From Candidatus Aenigmatarchaeota archaeon (lineage in GTDB: Archaea; Aenigmatarchaeota; Aenigmatarchaeia; QMZP01; QMZT01), in contig JAGMCY010000083.1 of the NCBI GenBank assembly GCA_023128965.1, positions 1 through 18,595 on the forward strand: 18,595 bases of DNA, read 5' to 3'. Positions 1 through 6,997 of this stretch are shown piece after piece. How positions within the stretch are numbered: position 1 is the first letter of the stretch; the number at the start of each line of letters is the position of its first letter. A program made the position numbers and the translations under genes. The notes under the pieces were generated by a model. That model worked only from the letters and a program-made list of their open reading frames with translations. It did not search any database and was not told the origin of the DNA.

Positions 1-180
1 CTCAGGGATTTTCTTGACAAATCGGAGAGGAACCTGCTTAAGGAGGGTGTGCGATCGCATATAGCGAAGAGCATCTCGAAAAATTTCGTGATCTTGAAAT
101 CAAAAGACGTTGAAAAAATGATTGAAAGGAACAGGGAATTTGCAGTGTTCCTGAGAAAATATTTCGAGAGGGGATTATGA
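1..180 (+). CDS. C-terminal fragment of an unidentified protein
   Basis: An open frame runs from the first base to a TGA at 178-180, giving 59 residues that begin LRDFLDKSERN and end FLRKYFERGL. The window edge removes the start. The visible part is charged and probably helical (many K, E and R), with no motif I recognise and no membrane segment. The next gene starts with an ATG inside its stop region (ATGA overlap, 177-180), so the two are probably co-transcribed and translationally coupled. That overlap is the main support for this being a real coding end. The function is unknown. Confidence 0.7.
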   Translation, partial: LRDFLDKSERNLLKEGVRSHIAKSISKNFVILKSKDVEKMIERNREFAVFLRKYFERGL

Positions 181-644
181 ACATCCTTTTCCACTTTCTA
201 TTCAACTATCTTTTTGTGGATATTGTATTCGGTAACGCGTGGGATTACTTGGTGGTTGTGTTCGTATTCTCGGTTCTGATCGATCTCACGCATTTGCCCT
301 ATTTGCTCAGGGTGAGAAAAGACGTGATGAAGAAAAGGTTCGGGTCAGGATCGAGAACGAGGTTTCACGAAATTTACGGGCTGACCCTGTTCTCTGCTGT
401 TATTTGCGTATTGTACCTTGTTTTTGATCCAATAATAATCGGGGTGATAGCAATGTGCATCGTCCTCCATTTCGCGATTGATTTCCTGACCGGGAAATCC
501 ATGCCATTTTATCCGTACTCCAAGAAAGAGGTTTTCCTTCGCATCTCACCTTATGGTTATAAGGAGAAAATTTTGTTCGAAACTTTCTCGACTATTTTGC
601 TGGTGGTTTTGTTTTGGCTGAAGGTAGGAAGCTTGGTCTTGTGA
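177..644 (+). CDS. Membrane protein, YdjM/DUF457-like putative metal-dependent hydrolase
   Basis: This is a 155-residue integral membrane protein with about four hydrophobic stretches. His and Asp residues are spaced as in the YdjM/DUF457 family (inner-membrane, metal-dependent hydrolase-like): H6, D36-x2-H39, H64-E65 and H98-x3-D102. The segment around 102-115 (DFLTGKSMPFYPYSKKEV) resembles the family's conserved LTGKSxP-YPFS region. The substrate of this family is not established. The gene overlaps the preceding gene by ATGA and the following phosphatidyltransferase by GTGA, so the three form a tight operon. A role in membrane lipid or envelope metabolism is suggested only by the neighbour. 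The family call rests on motif recognition. Confidence 0.7.
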   Translation: MNILFHFLFNYLFVDIVFGNAWDYLVVVFVFSVLIDLTHLPYLLRVRKDVMKKRFGSGSRTRFHEIYGLTLFSAVICVLYLVFDPIIIGVIAMCIVLHFAIDFLTGKSMPFYPYSKKEVFLRISPYGYKEKILFETFSTILLVVLFWLKVGSLVL

Positions 645-1051
645 ACAAGTTAAGGGATAATCTAGATAGGATAGGCCTAGCCCTGCCCCTGCCGAATGTT
701 CACCCAAATGTTATATCCGGAATCTCGATCATAACCTCGTTCGCTTTCTTGGCTTTGTTCAGGTTTTCCGTTATCCTTTCTCTTCTGTTTTTAATTCTCA
801 CACTCCTGTTAGATTGGTTTGACGGCCTGGTAGCGAAGAAGTTCTTTCGGACTTCTGAGGAAGGATACCTTGCGGATATAACGAGCGACAGGCTCTCTGA
901 AGGGATAATGTTCGTGATCTTCTTCCCATGGTTCTGCCTTTTCGTTTTGAACTGCGCACTTTCGCTAATGTCTGTTGCCAGGAGAAAGCATGTAATACTC
1001 CCGCTCAGGCATTTTTTCATCATATACCTGTTATGGCTCATCTGGGTGTAG
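641..1051 (+). CDS. CDP-alcohol phosphatidyltransferase family protein (short)
   Basis: With a GTG start at 641 the product has 136 residues. It carries the CDP-alcohol phosphatidyltransferase signature D-x2-D-G-x2-A-R-x8-G-x3-D-x3-D as D58, D61, G62, A65, K66, G75, D79 and D83. All spacings are exact, but Lys replaces the usual Arg. Upstream is the typical N-terminal LPNVHPNVISGIS segment. Such enzymes move a phospho-alcohol from a CDP-activated lipid or alcohol in the membrane, for example in archaetidyl-inositol or -serine phosphate synthesis; the substrate cannot be read here. I chose GTG 641 because it forms a GTGA overlap with the upstream stop; a TTG at 614 would extend it by nine residues. 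It is shorter than the usual 180-200 residues and has few C-terminal membrane helices. Confidence 0.8.
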   Translation: MNKLRDNLDRIGLALPLPNVHPNVISGISIITSFAFLALFRFSVILSLLFLILTLLLDWFDGLVAKKFFRTSEEGYLADITSDRLSEGIMFVIFFPWFCLFVLNCALSLMSVARRKHVILPLRHFFIIYLLWLIWV

Positions 1052-1056
1052 AAATA

Positions 1057-1064
1057 TTTAAATA
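1057..1064 (+). promoter_or_regulatory. TATA box for the L1-L10-L12 operon
   Basis: TTTAAATA lies inside the A/T-rich run just after the phosphatidyltransferase stop. Transcription would start about 25 nt downstream, near 1086, leaving a leader of about 38 nt before L1. Assigned by position and composition only. Confidence 0.6.
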
Positions 1065-1100
1065 GCTTTGCTGATAAGAATAAAGAATCATAACCGTTTA

Positions 1101-1117
1101 CTGCGTAAGCAGGAGGT
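1101..1117 (+). promoter_or_regulatory. Leader hairpin abutting the L1 ribosome-binding site
   Basis: CTGC (1101-1104), a GTAA tetraloop (1105-1108) and GCAG (1109-1112) form a 4-bp hairpin. Its last G is the first base of the SD sequence GGAGGT (1112-1117), which lies 6 nt before the L1 ATG. L1 is a known translational autoregulator of its own operon in bacteria and methanogens, so a leader structure touching the SD is plausible as a control site. That role is inference, and the hairpin is short. Confidence 0.4.
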
Positions 1118-1123
1118 TAGGAA

Positions 1124-1759
1124 ATGGCAGAAGAATTCTTGAACGAGGTAAGGGAAGCAAGAGAGAAAGCGAAAGAGAGAAATTTTCTCCAAACCTGGGA
1201 TATGATAATCAATCTGAAGAACATCAACCTGAAAAAGCCTGAAAACAAGCTGAACCTTGAATTCCCTCTGCCTGAGGGCAGGGGGAAGGAGAGTAAAATC
1301 ATATTCATCGTTGATTCGCTCCTTTCAGAGGCGAAGGAGACCAAAGGGCTGGTCATAGTTAAAAACGAGCTGGAAAAGCTAGGGAAGGATAAAAAGAAGT
1401 TGAAGAAATACGCGGATGAATATGATTGGTGGTTCTGTGAGGCGCCGCTCATGCCTTTGGTCGGTAAGACGCTTGGAACTGTTCTTGGGCCGAGGGGGAA
1501 GATGCCGAGGCCAATCCCACCAAAGGGGAATGTCCAGCCCTTTGTGGAGATGTCAAAAAGAATGGTTAAGATTGTTATTAAAGATTCACCCGTGATTCAC
1601 GTTCCTGTCGGGACAGAGGACATGAAGGATGAACAAATCATGAAGAATGTCTTAGCTGTCATGAACTTGGTGAATGAAAGGCTTCCCAAGGGCAACGCCA
1701 ACGTGAAGGGGGCGTTCATAAAACTCACCATGGGTCCGCCCGTTAGATTAAAGGTGTGA
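1124..1759 (+). CDS. rpl1: Large-subunit ribosomal protein uL1
   Basis: At 211 residues this is full length for archaeal L1. It contains the family signature region around residues 106-125 (MPLVGKTLGTVLGPRGKMP), and the two-domain organisation fits. L1 binds 23S rRNA at the mobile L1 stalk, helps release deacylated tRNA and commonly represses its own mRNA. The start is fixed by a strong SD (GGAGGT, 6-nt spacing). It is the first gene of the L1-L10-L12 operon; L11, often placed just upstream in archaea, is absent here and is replaced by membrane-protein genes. The stop lies 2 bp before the preferred L10 start. Confidence 0.95.
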   Translation: MAEEFLNEVREAREKAKERNFLQTWDMIINLKNINLKKPENKLNLEFPLPEGRGKESKIIFIVDSLLSEAKETKGLVIVKNELEKLGKDKKKLKKYADEYDWWFCEAPLMPLVGKTLGTVLGPRGKMPRPIPPKGNVQPFVEMSKRMVKIVIKDSPVIHVPVGTEDMKDEQIMKNVLAVMNLVNERLPKGNANVKGAFIKLTMGPPVRLKV

Positions 1760-1761
1760 AT

Positions 1762-2751
1762 ATGGTTTCGGAAAAGAAAAAACTCGCTGTCGAGGAATTG
1801 AGGGGGGAATTGGAAAGATATCCTGTGATAGGAATGCTTGACATGTTCAAGCTGCCATCGAGGCAGCTTCAGGAGATAAGGGATAATCTAAAGGGGAAAG
1901 CCGTTATAAAAATGGTGAGGAAAAACACCATGAAGCTCGCAATGGAAAATGTTAAAATTCAAGGTTTGAAAAAACTAGAAAATGAAATAAAGAATCAGCC
2001 TGCCCTCCTTTTAAGCGAAATCAACCCCTTTGAATTGGCGAAAATTATAGAATCCTCGAAGTCTTCTGCTCCTGCAAAACCGGGTGACATCGCAACAAAG
2101 GACATAACCGTCAAGGCAGGACCAACAAACCTCAAACCGGGACCCGTTATAGGAGAACTGCAGAGAGTTAAGATACCTGCTGGCGTTGATGGGGATAAAA
2201 TAGTTGTGAAGGAAGACAAAGTAGTTGTTAAGGAAGGCGAGGAGATAACGAAACCTCTCGCAGATGTTTTGATGAAACTTGGAGTCGAGCCGGTTGAAAT
2301 ATCCCTTAATCTCCTAGCCGTATGTGACAGGGGAACGATATACACGAGAGACGTGCTCTTCATACCAAGGGAGAAGTACGAAAACGATCTTATCAATGCT
2401 TATAAAAATGCGTTCAGCTTGGCATTGAATATTGGCCTTCCAACCTCTGATACGCTTCCCTTCTTACTTACAAAAGCACATCAGGAGGCTGTTTCACTCG
2501 CTATGGAAGCGAATATATCCACGAAAGAAACTGTTGGGAACCTGCTAGCGAAGGCGAAAGCCGAGGCCGAGGCGCTTAAAGAGAAGGTAGGAAATTTAGA
2601 ACTTAAAGAGAAGTCTGAGCAAAGAAAGAGGGAGGAAGCAAAAACTGAGGGGGAGGAACCTGAAAAGGATGAAGTGGGAAAGGAATCGGAAGCTGGAACT
2701 GATAAAGCTGAGAAAAAGGATGCTGATAAAAAACAAAAAAAGGAGGGATAA
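1762..2751 (+). CDS. rplP0: Ribosomal stalk base protein uL10 (archaeal P0)
   Basis: This is a 329-residue P0-type L10. The N-terminal rRNA-binding domain includes VIGMLDMFKLPSRQLQEIR and a KNTMKLAMEN segment. Residues of about 110-185 (KAGPTNLKPGPVIGELQ onward) form the archaeal/eukaryal insertion, followed by helical segments that dock L12 dimers. P0 anchors the stalk that recruits translational GTPases. I chose ATG 1762 because AGGTG (1752-1756) gives a 5-nt-spaced SD; a GTG at 1756 would make a GTGA overlap with L1 and add two residues. The C-terminus is odd: it ends in a Lys/Glu-rich tail (KKDADKKQKKEG) and lacks the GLGxLFG-type hydrophobic tip usual in archaeal P0. The downstream L12 keeps that tip. 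Confidence 0.93.
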   Translation: MVSEKKKLAVEELRGELERYPVIGMLDMFKLPSRQLQEIRDNLKGKAVIKMVRKNTMKLAMENVKIQGLKKLENEIKNQPALLLSEINPFELAKIIESSKSSAPAKPGDIATKDITVKAGPTNLKPGPVIGELQRVKIPAGVDGDKIVVKEDKVVVKEGEEITKPLADVLMKLGVEPVEISLNLLAVCDRGTIYTRDVLFIPREKYENDLINAYKNAFSLALNIGLPTSDTLPFLLTKAHQEAVSLAMEANISTKETVGNLLAKAKAEAEALKEKVGNLELKEKSEQRKREEAKTEGEEPEKDEVGKESEAGTDKAEKKDADKKQKKEG

Positions 2752-2752
2752 G

Positions 2753-3052
2753 ATGGAGATTGTATACGCAGCCTTACTCCTACACTCGCTGGGAAAGAAA
2801 ATCGACGAGGCTGGTGTTAAGAAAGTGATGGAAGCGGCAGGGACCAAAGCGGACAGCGCTCAAGTAAAGGCCCTGGTTGCGAACCTTAAGGACGTTAACA
2901 TAGACGAAGCGATAAAGGGGGCTTCTGTCGTCCAAGCAGCTACGGCACCGGCACCAGCGGAACAACCGAAAGGAGAGGAGAAAAAGGAAGAGAAGAAGGA
3001 AGAAGAGAAGGCGGAAGAAGCGGCAGCAGGTCTTGGTGCACTTTTCGGGTAA
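2753..3052 (+). CDS. rpl12: Ribosomal stalk protein P1/L12 (archaeal)
   Basis: The 99-residue acidic protein has an N-terminal helical dimerisation and P0-binding domain (MEIVYAALLLHSLGKKIDE), an Ala/Pro hinge near residues 66-77, a highly charged Lys/Glu linker, and the conserved C-terminal tip AAAGLGALFG that contacts elongation factors. Dimers of it decorate P0. The start is ATG 2753, one base after the L10 stop, with SD AGGAGGG at 2741-2747. An open frame extends further upstream, but those residues are basic and lie inside L10, so they are not part of the protein. A T-rich stretch follows within about 10 nt of the stop. Confidence 0.96.
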   Translation: MEIVYAALLLHSLGKKIDEAGVKKVMEAAGTKADSAQVKALVANLKDVNIDEAIKGASVVQAATAPAPAEQPKGEEKKEEKKEEEKAEEAAAGLGALFG

Positions 3053-3057
3053 ACCAA

Positions 3058-3074
3058 GCCTTTTATTTTAATTT
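3058..3074 (+). terminator. T-rich terminator after the ribosomal stalk operon
   Basis: Between the L12 stop and alaS the coding strand has repeated T-runs (3061-3074, mostly T with scattered A) with no strong hairpin. Oligo-T tracts of this kind terminate archaeal RNA polymerase. Assigned by position and composition. Confidence 0.5.
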
Positions 3075-3088
3075 AATGAGCGGCCGAG

Positions 3089-3113
3089 ATCTTCCTAGTT
3101 CTGAAGATTTAAG
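3089..3113 (+). promoter_or_regulatory. alaS promoter with an inverted repeat just upstream
   Basis: A TATA-like TTTAAG (3108-3113) lies about 25 nt before the alaS ATG, and no SD precedes that ATG, so the transcript is probably leaderless. ATCTTC (3089-3094) and GAAGAT (3103-3108) form a 6-bp inverted repeat with an 8-nt spacer that ends at the TATA element. It could be an operator or chance. Confidence 0.4.
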
Positions 3114-3137
3114 TAATGTCCAGGAATATAATAAATT

Positions 3138-5987
3138 ATGAAATCCGATAAGGAGATAAAGAAGGAGTTCAGGCCCAAGTTCTGGTCAAAACCAGACAAA
3201 TATTATGCAACCCAAGTTCTTAGAGGAGAGGGTTTTGTCAGAAATATCTGTATCAGGTGTAAGAAACCGTTCTGGTCAACTGATCCCGAGAGGAAGGTGT
3301 GTGGAGATCCTTTATGCAACGGGGAAGGTTTTGGGTTCATAGGAGATTCACCATCGAAGAGGAATCTGGGATATGTTGAGGTTTGGGTGAAATTCGCGAA
3401 AATGTTCAAAAAGTTAGGTTATACACCAATAAAAAGATACCCTGTTGTCGCGAGGTGGAACCCCACGATGGAGTATACGAACGCTTCGATCTCGGCTTTT
3501 CAGCCATACGTGATTTCTGGCGAGGTTGAACCGCCAGCGAATCCTTTGGTGATACCGCAATTCTGTCTAAGGTTTAACGATATAGATAATGTAGGCGTTA
3601 CCCAATCGCATAACACCGGGTTCGTGATGATCGGGCAGCACATGTTCGTCAAACCAAAGGATTGGGACCAGGATAAAGTTTTCAGGGATATACACCTTTG
3701 GCTTAGGAAGGGTTTGGGGCTGAAAAACTCGGACATAATCTTTCATGAGGATGCCTGGGCCGGCGGTGGGAATTTCGGTTCATGTATTGAGTTTTTTTCA
3801 AAGGGCTGCGAACTCGGAAATCAGGTTTACATGCTCTACGAACAAACGGATTCGGGATATAGAGAACTCAATATGAAAGTCCTGGATATGGGAATGGGCC
3901 AGGAGAGGAGTGCCTGGTTCTCGCAGGGGTGCGAAACCATTTATGACGCGACGTTTCCGACAGTGGTTAAAAAACTTCTATCAAAAACGGGTTTGAAAGT
4001 TGACAGGGATTTGATGAGGAGATACATCCCTCATGCAGGCCTGCTCAACCTTGATGAAGTAGAAAATATCGACAAATCCTGGGAACTGGTGGCGAAAAAA
4101 ACGGGAATGGATGTTGATGGGCTGAAAGATTTCGTGATTCCGTTATCCGGGGTTTATTCGATCGCCGAACATATGAGGAGTTTGCTCGTCGCGTTGACTG
4201 ATGGCGGTTTGCCGAGTAATGTGGGAGGAGGGTATAACTTGAGGATTTTGGTAAGGAGGAGCATGCTGTTCAAGAACAAATATGGCTGGGATGTTGAATT
4301 GCAAAAAGTGTGCGAAAATCATGCCCGTTACTTGAAACCCATTTTCCCGGAACTCATGGAAAATCTGGATGGTGTTGGGAGAATACTGGAAGTTGAGGGG
4401 AGGAAATACGGAAACACGGAAAGGAAGTCTGTTAGGATTGTTGAAAAATTGATAAAGGAGGGAATTAACGAACGAAAGCTTTTGCAGGTCTATGACAGCC
4501 ATGGGATACCCCCGGAGATAATAAAGGAGGGGTTTGAGAAAGTGGGGAAGAAGGTGAAGGTACCTGATGATTTTTATTCGAAGGTGTCTGAGCTGCATGA
4601 AAAGGGAGAGCAGGTAACAAAAACCGAAAAAGGCGAAAATCTCCCTTTAAATGGGATTCCTGATACGAAAATTATGTACTACGAAAATTACAAAAAACTC
4701 GAATTTTCCGCGAAAGTTCTGAAAGTAATCGGTAATTTCGTCGTGCTTGACCAAACAGTTTTCTATCCGACATCTGGCGGGCAGCTGCATGATACAGGCG
4801 GGATAAATGGGAAGGGAGTGGAGGATGTATTCAAGCAGGGTGGCGTGATAGTCCACCTTCTCGAAAAAAATCACGGGCTGAGAGAAGGTCAGGAAATAGA
4901 GGGTAAATTAGATTGGACTAGGAGGCTGAAGCTCTCACAGCAGCATACAGCAACGCACATAATCAATGCTGCTGCGAGGGAGGTTCTGGGGAATCACGTG
5001 AATCAGGCAGGAGCGAAGAAGACAGAAGAGAAATCCCATCTGGACATCACGCATTATCAGCCAATAACAAACGAGGAGGTTAAAAAAATCGAGGGGGTTG
5101 CAAACAAATTAGTTAAAAGAGGGGTGAAGATAGAAAAGCTCCTCATCCCGAGGGACGAGGCTGAAAGGAGGTTTGGAATGAGGATATACCAAGGCGGAGC
5201 CGTGCCTGGGAAGGTTCTCAGGATAGTGAATATCAGGGGAGTTGACGTGGAGGCCTGTGGCGGAACGCACTTAAACAACACGAAAGAGGTGGGGGAAATA
5301 AAGATCCTGAAGACAACAAAAATCCAGGATGGGGTTGACAGGATAGAGTTCACCGCTGGGGAAGAGGCAGGGAAAATATCCGTCAAGGAAAGGGGGATGT
5401 TCCGGGGGGTGTTGAAAGATTTTGGGAAGGTTGTTGATTTGAAACCTGAGAAAAACATCTCAAAGCAGCTGAGGGAATGTTCAGATTTCTTTTCAGTTCC
5501 GGTCGATCAGGTCGGGAAAACCGTGAAGAAATTCACGGATGATATCCTGAAATACAGCAAAAAATTGGGGAAGGACGTGAAAAGGAAAAGGGTTAAAAAC
5601 ATTAAGGAGGCATGCAAAAGTGTTTTTAATCTATGGAAAAGGCAGGGGAAAGAAATGGAGAAATTCGTGAAAGACAGAGCGGGTTCAGAGATAGAGAGGT
5701 TGACGAAAAAAGCGAAAAACAGCGAGATATTTGAGATCGTTGACATGGATAGAAATGGGATGATAAAGACATCCGAACTTATTGTTTCAAAACACCCTGA
5801 ATTCACCGTAATCCTTGTGAACAAAAACGGGGATGTTGTAGGAATGAGCGAAAAAAAGGACATAACGAGAATCGTTAAAGAACTGTGCAAGAAATGCGGC
5901 GGTTCGGGAGGGGGTAAGGGAAGGCTAGCCCAGGGCAAATTAGATCCAAAGGAATTTAAAAGAATGTTTAGCTCAGGCAAAGCCTAA
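3138..5987 (+). CDS. alaS: Alanyl-tRNA synthetase, archaeal type
   Basis: At 949 residues this charges tRNA-Ala in the cytosol. Near residues 36-62 is the archaeal N-terminal Cys cluster (CIRCKKPFW...VCGDPLC), then the class II catalytic core (RWNPTMEYTNASISAF; FQ-type motif 1/2 region; GAGxE-like GMGQERSAW near 255). The editing domain has H603-x3-H607 and C707-G-G-T-H711, the four zinc/editing residues. The C-terminal C-Ala domain carries the glycine-rich GGSGGGKGRLAQ motif. Length and motif order match archaeal AlaRS, and I see no damage. It stands alone, with a probable leaderless start. Its 3' end overlaps the convergent pilin-like gene by 4 bp (5984-5987). Confidence 0.97.
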   Translation: MKSDKEIKKEFRPKFWSKPDKYYATQVLRGEGFVRNICIRCKKPFWSTDPERKVCGDPLCNGEGFGFIGDSPSKRNLGYVEVWVKFAKMFKKLGYTPIKRYPVVARWNPTMEYTNASISAFQPYVISGEVEPPANPLVIPQFCLRFNDIDNVGVTQSHNTGFVMIGQHMFVKPKDWDQDKVFRDIHLWLRKGLGLKNSDIIFHEDAWAGGGNFGSCIEFFSKGCELGNQVYMLYEQTDSGYRELNMKVLDMGMGQERSAWFSQGCETIYDATFPTVVKKLLSKTGLKVDRDLMRRYIPHAGLLNLDEVENIDKSWELVAKKTGMDVDGLKDFVIPLSGVYSIAEHMRSLLVALTDGGLPSNVGGGYNLRILVRRSMLFKNKYGWDVELQKVCENHARYLKPIFPELMENLDGVGRILEVEGRKYGNTERKSVRIVEKLIKEGINERKLLQVYDSHGIPPEIIKEGFEKVGKKVKVPDDFYSKVSELHEKGEQVTKTEKGENLPLNGIPDTKIMYYENYKKLEFSAKVLKVIGNFVVLDQTVFYPTSGGQLHDTGGINGKGVEDVFKQGGVIVHLLEKNHGLREGQEIEGKLDWTRRLKLSQQHTATHIINAAAREVLGNHVNQAGAKKTEEKSHLDITHYQPITNEEVKKIEGVANKLVKRGVKIEKLLIPRDEAERRFGMRIYQGGAVPGKVLRIVNIRGVDVEACGGTHLNNTKEVGEIKILKTTKIQDGVDRIEFTAGEEAGKISVKERGMFRGVLKDFGKVVDLKPEKNISKQLRECSDFFSVPVDQVGKTVKKFTDDILKYSKKLGKDVKRKRVKNIKEACKSVFNLWKRQGKEMEKFVKDRAGSEIERLTKKAKNSEIFEIVDMDRNGMIKTSELIVSKHPEFTVILVNKNGDVVGMSEKKDITRIVKELCKKCGGSGGGKGRLAQGKLDPKEFKRMFSSGKA

Positions 5988-6424
5988 GGGCAATAAGCCG
6001 TTGCGGTTTGTGACCTGCCTGCAATAATGATGTCATACGTGCATGTTTTTGGGCATCCACTCCCGCTGCAACAATATATGTTGACCTTTGCATCCCTGCC
6101 GGGTTCTATCTTATCGTTTGGAGGTGTCAACGTATTTCCGTATATATCCGCCCATGCTATATTAGTAGGGTCCACCACATTTCCCCCCCTATCCCAGATT
6201 ACTATATCATTTCCTATGTCTATCGTTGCTGTTCCCATGTTACGAATCACTGCCAGGACATCCTGACCACCAGCGCCACTCACGCATTTCTGCATTGAAA
6301 TTTCTATGGTTTTTGCCGTAATACTGGAGAAATAAGTCGTCATGTACGACCATGCTGCGGCCGCCATACCCACTGTTAAAAGTAATAATATTATTATCGA
6401 AATTATGGGTGTTATACCTTTCAT
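5984..6424 (-). CDS. Type IV pilin-like / archaellin-family protein with class III signal peptide
   Basis: This is a 146-residue secreted protein. The N-terminus MKG|ITPIISIIILLLLTVGMAAAAW is typical of archaeal type IV pilins and archaellins: a very short basic n-region, prepilin peptidase cleavage expected after Gly3, then an uninterrupted hydrophobic helix of about 20 residues. There is no Glu at +5. The rest is a small beta-rich head with a VIRNMGTATIDIG segment common in such pilins. Several Cys (C47, a CC pair, CPKTC and a final Cys) could form disulfides. It lies 34 nt downstream of a coiled-coil gene on the same strand, so it is probably the second gene of a two-gene transcript. It may be a filament subunit or a minor pilin; no pilus ATPase is in the window. 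Confidence 0.82.
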   Translation of the reverse strand: MKGITPIISIIILLLLTVGMAAAAWSYMTTYFSSITAKTIEISMQKCVSGAGGQDVLAVIRNMGTATIDIGNDIVIWDRGGNVVDPTNIAWADIYGNTLTPPNDKIEPGRDAKVNIYCCSGSGCPKTCTYDIIIAGRSQTATAYCP

Positions 6425-6458
6425 TTTTTAACCCTCTTAAAATCTTCTTATTTGGCCA

Positions 6459-6944
6459 TTACCTGTAACCTTCAGGTGGTCTGGGTGGTGCAGGAGCCGT
6501 GTAAAGCCTTTTCAGTCTTTTCTCGATAATCCCCAACGTTGTCAGAACGGCCTGGTTTGTTTCGAAATTCCTCTTGTTCTGCTCTATTAATTCTGTGAAC
6601 TTCTCCACAAGCGGGGTCATCACTTCCTTTGAAACTTCCGATACCTCTTCCTCCTCAGCGGATACCTTCAGAAGTTTTATGAATTCCCTCATCTCCAAAA
6701 TCAGGTCGTCTATCTTTTTAGGAACTTTCGAAACCTCCGATATCAAATCGTTGTTTGCCTTTATGCTGTCATCGATGATCTTCTGGTTTGATTTTATGAG
6801 CTCAAGCACCTGATCTACGAGCCTTCGTACTTGGGAAGAATAACTGCCACTCTCAACTTTATCTATCCTCTTCTCGAGCCTTCTCATGGGTGAGGTAGGG
6901 ATCACCTCGTATTCCTCCTCCGGGCTGGAAATATCTGGTGTCAT
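6459..6944 (-). CDS. Coiled-coil protein of unknown function
   Basis: The 161-residue soluble protein has an acidic disordered N-terminus (MTPDISSPEEEYEVIPTSP). Residues of about 18-140 are long amphipathic helices with heptad-like spacing (RRLEKRIDKVES; RRLVDQVLELIKSN; KKIDDLILEMREFIKLL; VEKFTELIEQNKRNFE), and the C-terminal tail is Pro-rich (APAPPRPPEGYR). No signal peptide or enzymatic motif is seen. It precedes the pilin-like gene by 34 nt and likely shares its transcript. Small coiled-coil proteins of the ArlC/ArlD-E kind accompany archaellum genes, so a scaffold role for a surface filament is possible, but I cannot show homology. A leaderless promoter is visible upstream. Confidence 0.75.
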   Translation of the reverse strand: MTPDISSPEEEYEVIPTSPMRRLEKRIDKVESGSYSSQVRRLVDQVLELIKSNQKIIDDSIKANNDLISEVSKVPKKIDDLILEMREFIKLLKVSAEEEEVSEVSKEVMTPLVEKFTELIEQNKRNFETNQAVLTTLGIIEKRLKRLYTAPAPPRPPEGYR

Positions 6945-6965
6945 GATAACTATTTGGCACTGTCT

Positions 6966-6988
6966 TAATATAAATATATTTAAAAAAA
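6966..6988 (-). promoter_or_regulatory. Overlapping thermosome terminator (T7) and coiled-coil gene promoter
   Basis: On the - strand, a run of seven T (6982-6988) begins 9 nt after the thermosome stop and is a good oligo-T terminator. It merges into an A/T box (6966-6975) centred about 27 nt before the ATG at 6944, with no SD, as expected for a leaderless promoter. One 25-bp stretch therefore probably ends one transcript and starts the next. Confidence 0.55.
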
Positions 6989-6997
6989 CAGAAAGGC

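Noticed and set aside
2669..2752. Longer N-terminus for L12 (28 extra residues)
   Set aside because: The extra residues are Lys/Arg-rich and lie within the L10 frame. ATG 2753 has the SD and matches the family start.
5057..5980. Two - strand open frames antisense to the 3' half of alaS
   Set aside because: They lie wholly opposite conserved AlaRS editing and C-Ala domains and have low-complexity Phe/Ser-rich products without domains.
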